This document shows, piece after piece, positions 1 through 6,318 of a DNA stretch of 15,094 bases. Made by a program: the position numbers and the translations under genes. The number at the start of each line of letters is the position of its first letter. Within the stretch, counting starts at the first letter, position 1. This stretch comes from Planctomycetota bacterium (GTDB lineage Bacteria > Planctomycetota > Phycisphaerae > Sedimentisphaerales > Anaerohalosphaeraceae). The notes beneath the pieces are model-generated. The model saw only the letters and a list, made by a program, of their open reading frames with translations, was not told the DNA's origin and searched no databases. Where the stretch lies: contig JAGHBX010000250.1 of assembly GCA_021160785.1 (NCBI GenBank), positions 1 through 15,094 on the forward strand. The letters run 5' to 3'.

Positions 1-711
1 TATATGATGCGCCGAAAAATTCGCCCAGTACTTGTCCAGCGCTTGGCGCTTCTGCGCTTCGGTCTTCAGATTCTGATACCGCCACAAATTACCCGGAGAA
101 AATCCGAACGCCGTCGTACAGGTCATCCGCTCCGGCAGATCAAAATCATAGACCTCAACCTCAAGCGGCGCATCCCAGATTACACCGAGGCTCGCAACCC
201 CGACCCGTCCCCTGTAAACCCCCGCCGGCACATCGGAGGGAACGTTGACCCGAATCCAGAACGGGTGATTGCGATTGGCCTTGAAGCTGATTCCGTTAAA
301 CGGAGGAAGCGGGTCGGGCCATTCACCGACTTTGGCGCTCTTGTCGGTTGGGATAGTCGTAGTAACATAACCAACGCGGAGAATCTCGATATTCTCGCCA
401 GCAATGACAGCACCGCCGGGTCCGATCAGCTTTGTCCGATGTATAAAGCTCGCGCCCAGACCGCGGCCGCGGGTGGGGCGAACCACAAATTGTGCGGCTT
501 CGGTTTCGTTGCGAGCGGCACGAATGACAATCGCATCGCCCTTGGCAGTCGGAGCAGCCTGGTCGGGCGATACTTTCCAACCCGAAGAACACCACCACAA
601 GACAGTGCCATCGTCCAGACTCGGCAAAAGCTCACCAAAAGGCTCACCACCAAACCCTGCGCCCGCCAAAACTACCCCAACCAAGACAACGTAAAAACCA
701 AACCGAACCAT
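1..711 (-). CDS. Secreted GH123-like / DUF4091-type protein, 5' part only (runs off left edge)
   Basis: Hand translation of the minus strand gives 237 uninterrupted codons from an ATG at 711 to the window edge. The ATG sits 7 nt after AAGGAGG, a strong ribosome binding site. Residues 1-22 are a signal peptide: MVRF, a hydrophobic core, then AGAGFGG. The mature part has WWCSSGWKV (39-47), then AARNETEAAQFVVRP (65-79), an Ig-like strand-rich stretch with FWIRVNVP (151-158) and PAGVYRGRV (162-170), and YDFDLPE (188-194). This order is typical of the N-terminal beta domain of glycoside hydrolase 123 / DUF4091 proteins, which act on N-acetylgalactosamine-containing or related glycans. The catalytic barrel would begin near residue 200 and lies mostly outside, so activity cannot be judged. 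It is divergent from the membrane protein at 989. Family placement is from recognised motifs; the substrate is inference. Confidence 0.82.
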   Translation of the reverse strand, partial: MVRFGFYVVLVGVVLAGAGFGGEPFGELLPSLDDGTVLWWCSSGWKVSPDQAAPTAKGDAIVIRAARNETEAAQFVVRPTRGRGLGASFIHRTKLIGPGGAVIAGENIEILRVGYVTTTIPTDKSAKVGEWPDPLPPFNGISFKANRNHPFWIRVNVPSDVPAGVYRGRVGVASLGVIWDAPLEVEVYDFDLPERMTCTTAFGFSPGNLWRYQNLKTEAQKRQALDKYWANFSAHHI

Positions 712-988
712 AACATGCCCTCCTTAAGACTGATTTCGACATATAGTAACATACATACCACATCAGTTCAAGCGAAATGTCCCCTTAAGTGATTACCATC
801 AATCGCGGCTCCTTGATTTTACCACACAAAAACACATGAAATTTCTTGCATTTTCACGACAACTGGTATATCTGTACCTGGAATTGACCTGGCTGACGAG
901 GCAGGAAGGTGCAGGAGAAGCAAACAGCGATTGGACACAGAATCGTTGCTATGTCATGCAAGCAAGATAAAAGGGGAAGGATAATCAA
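712..988. other. Divergent intergenic region between GH123-like gene and membrane protein
   Basis: This 277-nt gap carries the minus-strand promoter at 743-771. On the plus strand TTGCAT (846-851) lies 15 nt before an extended -10-like TGGTATATC (864-872), a weak promoter candidate for the membrane protein. A short ORF at 951-992 overlaps that gene's start by ATGA but has no visible ribosome binding site. Two similar octamers, TCCTTAAG (721-728) and CCCTTAAG (782-789), flank the minus promoter; their meaning is unknown. No RNA gene or terminator is recognised. Confidence 0.4.
743..771 (-). promoter_or_regulatory. Sigma70-like promoter of the GH123-like gene
   Basis: On the minus strand TTGAAC (771-766) is followed by exactly 17 nt and TACTAT (748-743). 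The predicted transcript would start about 25 nt before the ATG at 711 and include the AAGGAGG site. This is inferred from hexamer match and spacing only. Confidence 0.55.
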
Positions 989-1603
989 ATGAATAAGCGT
1001 CAATTCATCTGGCTGACCATTCGATTCATCGGTGTCTTCTGGCTGATCAAGTCATTCGGTGTGATCCTCAAGATTCCATTCTTAGGAGGTGCCTCATTCT
1101 GCTTTCTACCACTGCCTTCAACCTCTACATCCGAAACCCTTACGTTTCTGGTTCTTGCCATCGCACTGGCAAAACAACTCGCTACGGTTATAATAATTCT
1201 CTATCTCCTGTTTGGCGGCAAGTGCATATTCGCTATTGTGAACCGTACCTCAAGAAACTGCCATGACGACCTTCTGCAAAAAGAAGACTATGGACAGATC
1301 CTGATTCGATTCCTGGGCATCTGGTGGCTGTTCAGGATTGCCACAGAGATATCCAGACTCCTGCTTGCACTTGCAGGCCTCCTCCTGGTCAGAGGCATGA
1401 CCGACTCGCCCAAGGTGGATCAAATTACCAGCCAGGAGATGCAGGAACTGCTCGACAGCATGTGCGCTACAGTTTTGTGGGCACGCGCAATCAATGTCAT
1501 TGTTTATGCGTTCCTCGCCTGGTATTTCCTCAGATGCGGCAAACTGATCATCCGACTGCTCCGCCACCGCTGGCTCGGCAAAGAGAATGCACCGCCAGAC
1601 TAA
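989..1603 (+). CDS. Small integral membrane protein with apparent internal duplication
   Basis: The product is 204 aa and not recognised. The ATG at 989 follows AAGGGGAAGG (971-980), a reasonable ribosome binding site. About four hydrophobic segments are visible: residues 8-29, 51-80, 103-135 and 163-190. The two halves look alike. TIRFIGVFWLI (10-20) corresponds to LIRFLGIWWLF (105-115), and GGKCIFAIVNR (76-86) corresponds to CGKLIIRLLRH (183-193), each ending a half with a Gly-Lys and a basic turn. There is no signal peptide with a cleavage site and no catalytic motif. Base composition is more AT-rich than rho or the sulfatase. It stands alone, between a divergent gene and the convergent toxin gene. 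A membrane anchor or stress-related protein is possible, but no function can be assigned. Confidence 0.7.
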   Translation: MNKRQFIWLTIRFIGVFWLIKSFGVILKIPFLGGASFCFLPLPSTSTSETLTFLVLAIALAKQLATVIIILYLLFGGKCIFAIVNRTSRNCHDDLLQKEDYGQILIRFLGIWWLFRIATEISRLLLALAGLLLVRGMTDSPKVDQITSQEMQELLDSMCATVLWARAINVIVYAFLAWYFLRCGKLIIRLLRHRWLGKENAPPD

Positions 1604-1676
1604 ATAAGGCTCTATTCGTGACACGTCCTCCCGTCAAATTGCTGAATACAGGAGAGTGTATAATAACCGAAAATGC

Positions 1677-1946
1677 TCATTTGAACAGGTCCGAATGTGA
1701 GCCTGTTCTTTCCAAAATGACTTCTCCCTCCGTGGACCGATATATCAACAACCAGTCAGGCTCAATGTGGCATTCGCGGTGCCTGTTCCATTTCCCGCTC
1801 AGTTGATGCTCTCTGTATTTGGGCGGTAGTTTTGCGCCCCTGCAAAGCATTTCAACAACGCTTCTGAGTTCAGCCGGCCCTTTGCCCCGTTTGACCATCC
1901 GTTTGAAGTCGCGCTTAAACTGCGTCGTCCGTGAAACAGTCTTCAT
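1677..1946 (-). CDS. yafQ: YafQ-family type II toxin (RelE superfamily mRNA interferase)
   Basis: This 89-aa basic protein matches the RelE/YafQ fold in length and motifs. YafQ cleaves mRNA in the ribosome at in-frame codons and is neutralised by DinJ. The known catalytic set of E. coli YafQ (His50, His63, Asp67, Trp68, His87) maps here with a constant offset of three: H47 in REHQLSGKW, H60, D64 and W65 in CHIEPDWLLIY, and H84 in RTGSHSDLF. All are present, so the toxin looks active. Its ATG overlaps the antitoxin stop (ATGA, 1946-1943), which implies translational coupling. It is encoded convergently to the membrane protein at 989-1603, with only 73 nt between the stops and no evident terminator. 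Family assignment is firm; RNA target specificity is not known. Confidence 0.93.
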   Translation of the reverse strand: MKTVSRTTQFKRDFKRMVKRGKGPAELRSVVEMLCRGAKLPPKYREHQLSGKWNRHRECHIEPDWLLIYRSTEGEVILERTGSHSDLFK

Positions 1947-2203
1947 TCATTCAGATCCTCAAACAAAGCATCGACGCTATCGAAACTCTTGACATCTTCG
2001 CCCTTTTCCGACTTTTCCAGTGTCCTGGCGGTCAGTTCCGTCGGTATTCGAATCTCGAAAGGGATGCCTCTCTGCAATGCCACCTGCCGGAGGAAAACCG
2101 CCACCGCCTCAGACATCGTCATGTGCAGTTGCTTCAAGACCTTCTGCGACTGTACCTTGGTTTCAGAATCAATACGGACACTTATAGTTGTGTTCTTGCT
2201 CAT
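1943..2203 (-). CDS. dinJ: DinJ/RelB-family antitoxin
   Basis: The product is 86 aa when started at the ATG at 2203, which has GAGG 7 nt upstream. An in-frame upstream start at 2257 would put the start inside the operator region and is less likely. Residues 4-45 (TTISVRID, then SEAVAVFLRQVALQRGIPFEI) are a ribbon-helix-helix DNA-binding domain of the RelB/DinJ type. The acidic C-terminus, ending SFDSVDALFEDLNE, should wrap the toxin. It is the first gene of the operon and overlaps the toxin by 4 nt. RelB/DinJ proteins with their toxin repress their own promoter; a matching inverted repeat lies just upstream. The position next to rho may simply be where the module integrated. Confidence 0.92.
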   Translation of the reverse strand: MSKNTTISVRIDSETKVQSQKVLKQLHMTMSEAVAVFLRQVALQRGIPFEIRIPTELTARTLEKSEKGEDVKSFDSVDALFEDLNE

Positions 2204-2221
2204 TGGCGCCTCATTAAATTG

Positions 2222-2288
2222 ATATGTATATCCATTGTGCTTACATTGGCCATACATATACTATACAACTTCTATCGGCCAAAAGCAA
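2222..2288 (-). promoter_or_regulatory. Toxin-antitoxin promoter and inverted-repeat operator candidate
   Basis: On the minus strand TTGCTT (2288-2283), a 17-nt spacer and TATAGT (2265-2260) form a good sigma70-like promoter. Directly downstream lies a perfect 8-bp inverted repeat, ATACATAT (2252-2259) and ATATGTAT (2222-2229), with centres 30 nt apart, close to three helical turns. It ends 18 nt before the antitoxin ATG. A ribbon-helix-helix antitoxin bound here would block transcription, giving the usual conditional autoregulation. Binding is inferred. Confidence 0.6.
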
Positions 2289-2338
2289 CTTGTTTTTCAG
2301 AATTCTCTCACAAAAAAACTACTCTCCACCCGCAAATC

Positions 2339-2347
2339 TGCTATAAT
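2339..2347 (+). promoter_or_regulatory. Extended -10 promoter of rho
   Basis: TGCTATAAT combines the TGn extension with a consensus -10. No good -35 lies 16-18 nt upstream, as expected for an extended -10 promoter. The leader to the ATG at 2404 would be about 50 nt. The TA promoter points the other way from the same gap. Confidence 0.55.
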
Positions 2348-2403
2348 CGAAGCTTTCCTTGACCAATACCTGAATTTGTTGAAAATTCCCGGGGTACATT
2401 TCG

Positions 2404-3531
2404 ATGTCCGACACTATTACCGGCATATTGAAAAACGTGGGCAGAGGGCAGTTTGCGATCAGGACCGTCGAGCGGTCTTATCGGGCGGGACCCGTTGAGA
2501 TGATGGTCCAGTCGGATCTGGCCCGTCGATTCAGGCTCACCGAAGGTGCAGCCGTCACCGGCCGGGTCCAGCGAAAGAAGGGCAGGCCCAAGCTGGTGTC
2601 CATCGAGTCCGCCGGCGGCATGGCGCCGGAGGCGTTCGGCAAGCGGTCGCGATTTGCCGATCTGGTCGCCGTCGATCCGCAGGAGCGATTTGACCTGGGC
2701 AGCACCGGCGCAGACAGCATGCGCATCATGGACCTCATCGCACCCATAGGCAAGGGCACGCGCCAACTGATCGTCTCGCCGCCCAAGGCGGGCAAGACCG
2801 TTTTGTTAGAGCAGATCATCCTGGCGATTGGCGAATGTTCGCCGCAAAGCCGAGTCATTGTGTTGTTAGTGGACGAACGGCCGGAGGAAGTTACTCATTT
2901 TCGCAGAGCTGTCGCCGGCGCAGAAGTGGTCTCCAGCACAATCGACCACACCATCGCCGAGCACGTCGAACTCACCGAGTTGATACTCGCCCATGTACAG
3001 ACCGAGCTGGAGTGCGGCCGGGAGGTGGTCCTGCTGATCGACAGCCTCACGCGGGTGGGCAGGGCGTTCAACGCCAGAAAACGGCACCGGGGTGCGCCGC
3101 GGGGCCACACCATGAGCGGCGGCCTGGAAGCGGGAATCCTCGAAGTGCCCCGCCGCCTGTTCGGACTGGCGCGCAACATCGAAAACGGAGGCTCGGTCAC
3201 CGTCATCGCAACGTGCCTGATCAATACCGGCTCGCGCATGGACCAGTTGATCTTCGAGGAGTTCAAAGGAACGGGCAACAGCGAAATCGTCCTGGACCGG
3301 CAACTCGCCGAAGCCAGGATCTTCCCGGCGATCGATATCCCCGCCAGCGGCACAAGAAAAGAGGCAATTCTCTACAGCGACGCCGACAGCAAAGGCCTGA
3401 CAACCCTGCGAAAAGTGCTCTCCAACTTCAAACCGCGCCAAGCGACAGAAGCACTATTCAAACTCCTCAAAGAATACCCCACCAACAAACAATTCCTAAA
3501 AAGCATGGCCGCCGGCAGCGAGGGTGCATGA
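2404..3531 (+). CDS. rho: Transcription termination factor Rho, short form
   Basis: Rho is a hexameric RNA-dependent ATPase/translocase that ends transcription of untranslated RNA. At 375 aa it is shorter than E. coli Rho (419 aa). The start corresponds to about residue 50 of the E. coli protein, so the N-terminal helical bundle is absent. Residues 3-70 are the OB/cold-shock RNA-binding domain, with SYRAGP (25-30) and RRFRL (41-45). The ATPase core has Walker A SPPKAGKT (125-132), DERPEE with the catalytic Glu (157-162), Walker B VVLLID (208-213), a Q-loop region GHTMSGG (234-240), the R-loop GSRMD (276-280) and the arginine finger in SGTRKE (315-320). The aromatic RNP1-like motif, GFGFLR in E. 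coli, reads GQFAIR here (15-20). The ribosome binding site before the ATG is weak. The ATPase looks intact; RNA preference may differ. Confidence 0.96.
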   Translation: MSDTITGILKNVGRGQFAIRTVERSYRAGPVEMMVQSDLARRFRLTEGAAVTGRVQRKKGRPKLVSIESAGGMAPEAFGKRSRFADLVAVDPQERFDLGSTGADSMRIMDLIAPIGKGTRQLIVSPPKAGKTVLLEQIILAIGECSPQSRVIVLLVDERPEEVTHFRRAVAGAEVVSSTIDHTIAEHVELTELILAHVQTELECGREVVLLIDSLTRVGRAFNARKRHRGAPRGHTMSGGLEAGILEVPRRLFGLARNIENGGSVTVIATCLINTGSRMDQLIFEEFKGTGNSEIVLDRQLAEARIFPAIDIPASGTRKEAILYSDADSKGLTTLRKVLSNFKPRQATEALFKLLKEYPTNKQFLKSMAAGSEGA

Positions 3532-3553
3532 AAATCGTGTGGCGATTCGGAAC

Positions 3554-3575
3554 GTAGGGCGGGGCTTGCCACGCC
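3554..3575. repeat. GTAG-headed hairpin, REP-like
   Basis: GTAG (3554-3557) is followed by an imperfect palindrome: GGCGGGG (3558-3564), loop CTTG, and CCACGCC (3569-3575), with one mismatch in seven pairs. A GTAG head before a small stem is the layout of REP sequences associated with RAYT transposases. It lies 22 nt after the rho stop, has no T-tract, and overlaps the -35 of the next gene. Only one copy is in this window, so repetition is unproven. Confidence 0.35.
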
Positions 3576-3594
3576 GTTGCCGGTAGGCTATAAT
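3566..3594 (+). promoter_or_regulatory. Sigma70-like promoter of the aldo/keto reductase
   Basis: TTGCCA (3566-3571), a 17-nt spacer and a consensus TATAAT (3589-3594) precede the gene by about 38 nt. The -35 sits inside the hairpin at 3554-3575. Confidence 0.7.
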
Positions 3595-3632
3595 GCGGCT
3601 TTCTGGTAGCTATTTGACAGGAGTTTTGTAGT

Positions 3633-4766
3633 ATGATTTATAGTGAATATGGCAAGACGGGCGCGAAAGTCAGTGCTGTTGGTTTTGGCGGGATGCGGTT
3701 TGACGAGTCGAAATCCAACGAGGAAAATGCACAGCTTCTGCTCTATGCTCAGGGCAAGGGCATTAACTATTTCGACACCGCACCGACTTATTGCGGCGAT
3801 ACGAGCGAGGATATCTTCGGCATCGCCTTGAAGCAGATGGCCGATACGCGGGACAGCTACTATGTCTCGACCAAGGGCATGCCGGTGGATTTCGATACGG
3901 CGGGCAAAGCCCGGGCGCAGGTGGAAAAATCGATGAAACGGCTGAATGTGGACCGGATCGATTTTTATCACGTCTGGTGTATTCGCCGGGTGGACCAGTA
4001 TGAACTGGCGATGAAGAAAGGCGGCCAGTACGAAGGGCTGATGAAATGCAGGGAAGAGGGGCTGATCGGCAACATTGTCATCTCGACCCACCTGCCAGGT
4101 GAGAAGATAAAGAACATTATCTCGAAAAACGAATTCGAAGGTGTCCTTCTGGGCGTCAACATTCTCAACTTCCCCTATCGCTGGGAGGGCATCCAGGCGG
4201 CATACGCCGCGGGCCTCGGTGTGGTCGCGATGAATCCGTTGTCCGGCGGCCTGATCCCCAAGCACGAAGACAAATTCGCCTTTCTCGCAGACGGCGATGA
4301 GACGCCTACCCAGGCGGCGCTTCGATTTTGCATCAACTGCCCCCAGATAACCGTTACCCTCGCCGGCTTCACCACGAAAGAGCATATCGACACCGCCTGC
4401 ACAATCGCCGACGCCGCCAAACCCTTCACCGACGAAGACATCGACCGCGTCCGCACACACGTCTCCGAGAACATGAACGCCCTGTGCACCGGTTGCGGCT
4501 ATTGCCTGAAGTCATGCCCCGAAAACATCCCCATCGCAAACTACATGCAGATCTACAATGAAAAGGTTCTCTTCAACCCGACCGAAAAAGAAATGCTCGA
4601 AAAGATGAAATTTAACCACGAATGGGGTCTGCTCGCAGACCGCGCCGCCGGCGCCGGCGACTGCGTCGAATGCGCCGCATGCGAAGAGGCCTGCACACAA
4701 CACCTCAATATAATCGAACGACTCAAAGAAATGGACGCCTGGGAGAAGACGTTAAAAAAAAAATGA
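3633..4766 (+). CDS. Aldo/keto reductase with C-terminal 2x[4Fe-4S] ferredoxin-like domain
   Basis: The 377-aa product has an N-terminal AKR TIM barrel (about 1-275) with the full catalytic tetrad Asp48, Tyr53 (DTAPTY), Lys81 (STKG) and His113 (FYHVW). The C-terminal part holds two cysteine sets of the form CxxCxxCxxxC: C285/C288/C291/C295 (followed by Pro) and C344/C347/C350/C354. These should bind two 4Fe-4S clusters. Such fused AKRs are common in anaerobes and are thought to link carbonyl reduction to ferredoxin-type electron transfer; the substrate is unknown. There is no signal peptide, so it is cytoplasmic. The ATG at 3633 follows AGGAG (3619-3623) with 9 nt spacing. It is a single-gene unit with its own promoter and a small hairpin after the stop. 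Family is confident; the physiological reaction is not. Confidence 0.93.
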   Translation: MIYSEYGKTGAKVSAVGFGGMRFDESKSNEENAQLLLYAQGKGINYFDTAPTYCGDTSEDIFGIALKQMADTRDSYYVSTKGMPVDFDTAGKARAQVEKSMKRLNVDRIDFYHVWCIRRVDQYELAMKKGGQYEGLMKCREEGLIGNIVISTHLPGEKIKNIISKNEFEGVLLGVNILNFPYRWEGIQAAYAAGLGVVAMNPLSGGLIPKHEDKFAFLADGDETPTQAALRFCINCPQITVTLAGFTTKEHIDTACTIADAAKPFTDEDIDRVRTHVSENMNALCTGCGYCLKSCPENIPIANYMQIYNEKVLFNPTEKEMLEKMKFNHEWGLLADRAAGAGDCVECAACEEACTQHLNIIERLKEMDAWEKTLKKK

Positions 4767-4807
4767 CCCGGCTCATTAACTTCGCAAAAAGGGTCAAACG
4801 AAAACTA

Positions 4808-4821
4808 TACCCTTCAGGGTA
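4808..4821. terminator. Small palindrome after the aldo/keto reductase, possible weak terminator
   Basis: TACCCT-tc-AGGGTA is a 6-bp inverted repeat 42 nt after the stop codon, with no T-run behind it. It could be a weak or Rho-assisted end, or an unrelated operator. The rest of the gap to 4966 shows a TATAAA (4905-4910) without a correctly spaced -35. Confidence 0.3.
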
Positions 4822-4966
4822 GTAAATTCCCGCGAGTAGAGTTTTAAGTTACTGTTGTAAGGTTACTTGCCCGCGTACAAACGGGAATTGGCAATCGTGA
4901 GCAGTATAAAAGCCTTCTCAAGTCTTGACAGGAAAACGAACGGGCCCGACTAATTGGAGGGAGCAG

Positions 4967-5842
4967 ATGAAAGTTCCGAAAAACAACAGGCACAAGCTTC
5001 TTGCGACAGCACTTATGTGCATCGTCATTTGCCCTTCAACGGCTTTCTGTGCAGATCGGTTATCTCAGAAAAAACTTGCCCATCGATTCCTAAAGGCCGG
5101 GTGGAAGTCCGGCTCGGTCGCGATAATTGATGAGGCCGGCATGGTGCGCCTTGCGCCCGACAAGACAAAGGCGTGGGAATACTACGTACCCAAAGGCCGG
5201 GACAACCACTCATGTCAGCCGCTGCCGCACGGCGGATTTCTTGTCGGTGAAACCGCCCCGGACGGGTCGTGGATGGTGGAACTGGATAAGGATGGAAACG
5301 TCATAAAGAAAATCAAAGTGGCCGATTCCAACAAGGACTACCATCACGCTTTCCGGCAGGTGCGCAAGACACCCCGGGGAACTTACCTCGGCACAATCAT
5401 GTCCGAAAACAAAGCGTATGAGTGGGATAAGACGGGACGACTCATTCGAACATTCCCCAACGGCCTGTTCGTCGCGATACGCCTGCCAAACGGCAACACG
5501 CTGGTCTCGGCCAGACCCAACAAAGAAAACGAATATGCATACGTGGTGGAATACGATGCCGAAGGGAAAGTCGCGTGGTCGCTGACCGGAAAGGATATCG
5601 ATTCTTTAGGCATTCGGATGTTCATGGTCTGCGGCCTGCACAGACTGCCAAACGGCAACACCGTTATCACAAACGTAAATCACGGCAAACCGCACGGCAC
5701 GGGAATAACGTCTAAGCTCTTTGAAATTACACGAGACAAGCAACTCGCCTGGACCCACTGCGACACGACGAATTACAACATGGGCAACGTGCAAATCCTT
5801 GACATCAAAGCCGACGCGTCCATGGGTCAGGTGCTCAAATAA
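4967..5842 (+). CDS. Secreted beta-propeller-like (PQQ-like repeat) protein
   Basis: The start is placed at the ATG at 4967, 5 nt after GGAGGG, giving 291 aa; an upstream TTG at 4925 in frame lacks a site. Residues 1-29 are a signal peptide with basic KNNRHK and a core ending AFCAD, so the protein is exported. The rest shows propeller-like repeats: LPHGGFLVGE (86-95), TPRGTYLGT (135-143), LPNGNTLVS (173-181) and LPNGNTVIT (227-235), spaced about 40-50 residues and alternating with phrases such as ELDKDGNV, EWDKTGRL and EYDAEGKV. This matches PQQ-like or NHL-like propellers common in planctomycetes. No catalytic motif was seen. At about 290 aa it would make five or six blades. It is convergent with the broken SDR. 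A binding or sensing role is possible, but no substrate can be named. Confidence 0.8.
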   Translation: MKVPKNNRHKLLATALMCIVICPSTAFCADRLSQKKLAHRFLKAGWKSGSVAIIDEAGMVRLAPDKTKAWEYYVPKGRDNHSCQPLPHGGFLVGETAPDGSWMVELDKDGNVIKKIKVADSNKDYHHAFRQVRKTPRGTYLGTIMSENKAYEWDKTGRLIRTFPNGLFVAIRLPNGNTLVSARPNKENEYAYVVEYDAEGKVAWSLTGKDIDSLGIRMFMVCGLHRLPNGNTVITNVNHGKPHGTGITSKLFEITRDKQLAWTHCDTTNYNMGNVQILDIKADASMGQVLK

Positions 5843-5846
5843 CCTT

Positions 5847-5886
5847 CGGCAAGATGCCGGCGGTACATAGTCCCGGCGCGCCGGGA
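5847..5886. terminator. Hairpins between convergent genes, possible bidirectional terminator
   Basis: Two inverted repeats sit in the 71-nt gap between the propeller gene and the SDR remnant: CGGC-aagat-GCCG (5847-5859) and a perfect 16-nt palindrome TCCCGGCGCGCCGGGA (5871-5886). Neither has a T-tract, so intrinsic termination is doubtful; they may block RNA decay or assist Rho-dependent ends. Confidence 0.4.
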
Positions 5887-5913
5887 TCTCGCCCGCGGTC
5901 GCCGCAGAGCAGG

Positions 5914-6289
5914 TCAGGCTCGCATGTACAGCCCGCCGTTAACGGCTATGTATTCTCCTGTGATGAAGCTCGCCGCGTCGCCTGCAAGGAACAGTATCGC
6001 GTTTGCAACGTCTTCGGCTGTGCCGTTTCGACCTAAGGGCGTCCGGGCAGCGACGGTTTTGCGGCGGGCGGCGTCGCTGAACTGATGATGAAAGCGCGTA
6101 TCGATGAATCCCGGCAGCACGCTGTTGACGCGCACGCCGGAGTCGGCAAATTCCTTGGCCATGCCGATCGTCATCGTGGCAACGGCAGCTTTGGCGGCGG
6201 CATAAATCCCGGAGCCCAGGCCGCCGCCGTGATGGCCCGCAACCGAACCGACATTGACGATGCTGCCCTTTGAGGTCTTCGTAAATCAT
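5914..6289 (-). pseudogene. Truncated and frameshifted short-chain dehydrogenase/reductase remnant
   Basis: The C-terminal half of a classical SDR is clear. It has GSIVNVGSVAGHHGG with the catalytic Ser region, IYAAAK with the Tyr-xxx-Lys pair, RVNSVLPGFIDT, and the C-terminal SFITGEYIAVNGG. Reading upstream, an in-frame TGA stops this frame shortly before GSIVN. The preceding residues MIYEDLK continue in the next frame, and removing one G from the GGG run (CCC on plus, 6266-6268) restores MIYEDLKGSIVNV. A TAA closes that frame a few codons further up. The whole N-terminal Rossmann half (TGxxxGxG and NNAG) is absent; the fucosidase stop lies just 30 nt away. So the gene carries both a frameshift and a 5' deletion of roughly 130 codons. 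It may once have been a sugar dehydrogenase serving the fucosidase; that is speculation. Confidence 0.82.
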
Positions 6290-6318
6290 TTTGCTTTCTT
6301 ACCGTAAGCAGGTGGACT

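Noticed and set aside
4..792. 262-aa plus-strand open frame
   Set aside because: Arg/Pro-rich sequence with no recognisable domain, antisense to the GH123-like gene that has a signal peptide, RBS and promoter.
951..992. 13-codon ORF overlapping the membrane-protein start by ATGA
   Set aside because: No ribosome binding site and too short to judge; not supported as a leader peptide.
2835..3557. 240-aa frame within rho
   Set aside because: Out-of-frame shadow of Rho, Arg/Gly/Pro-rich and without any family signature.
3588..4460. 290-aa minus-strand frame
   Set aside because: Antisense of the aldo/keto reductase, whose catalytic tetrad and cysteine motifs are intact.
4905..4910. TATAAA as -10 of the propeller gene
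   Set aside because: The nearest -35-like TTGGCA (4888-4893) is only 11 nt away, too close for sigma70.
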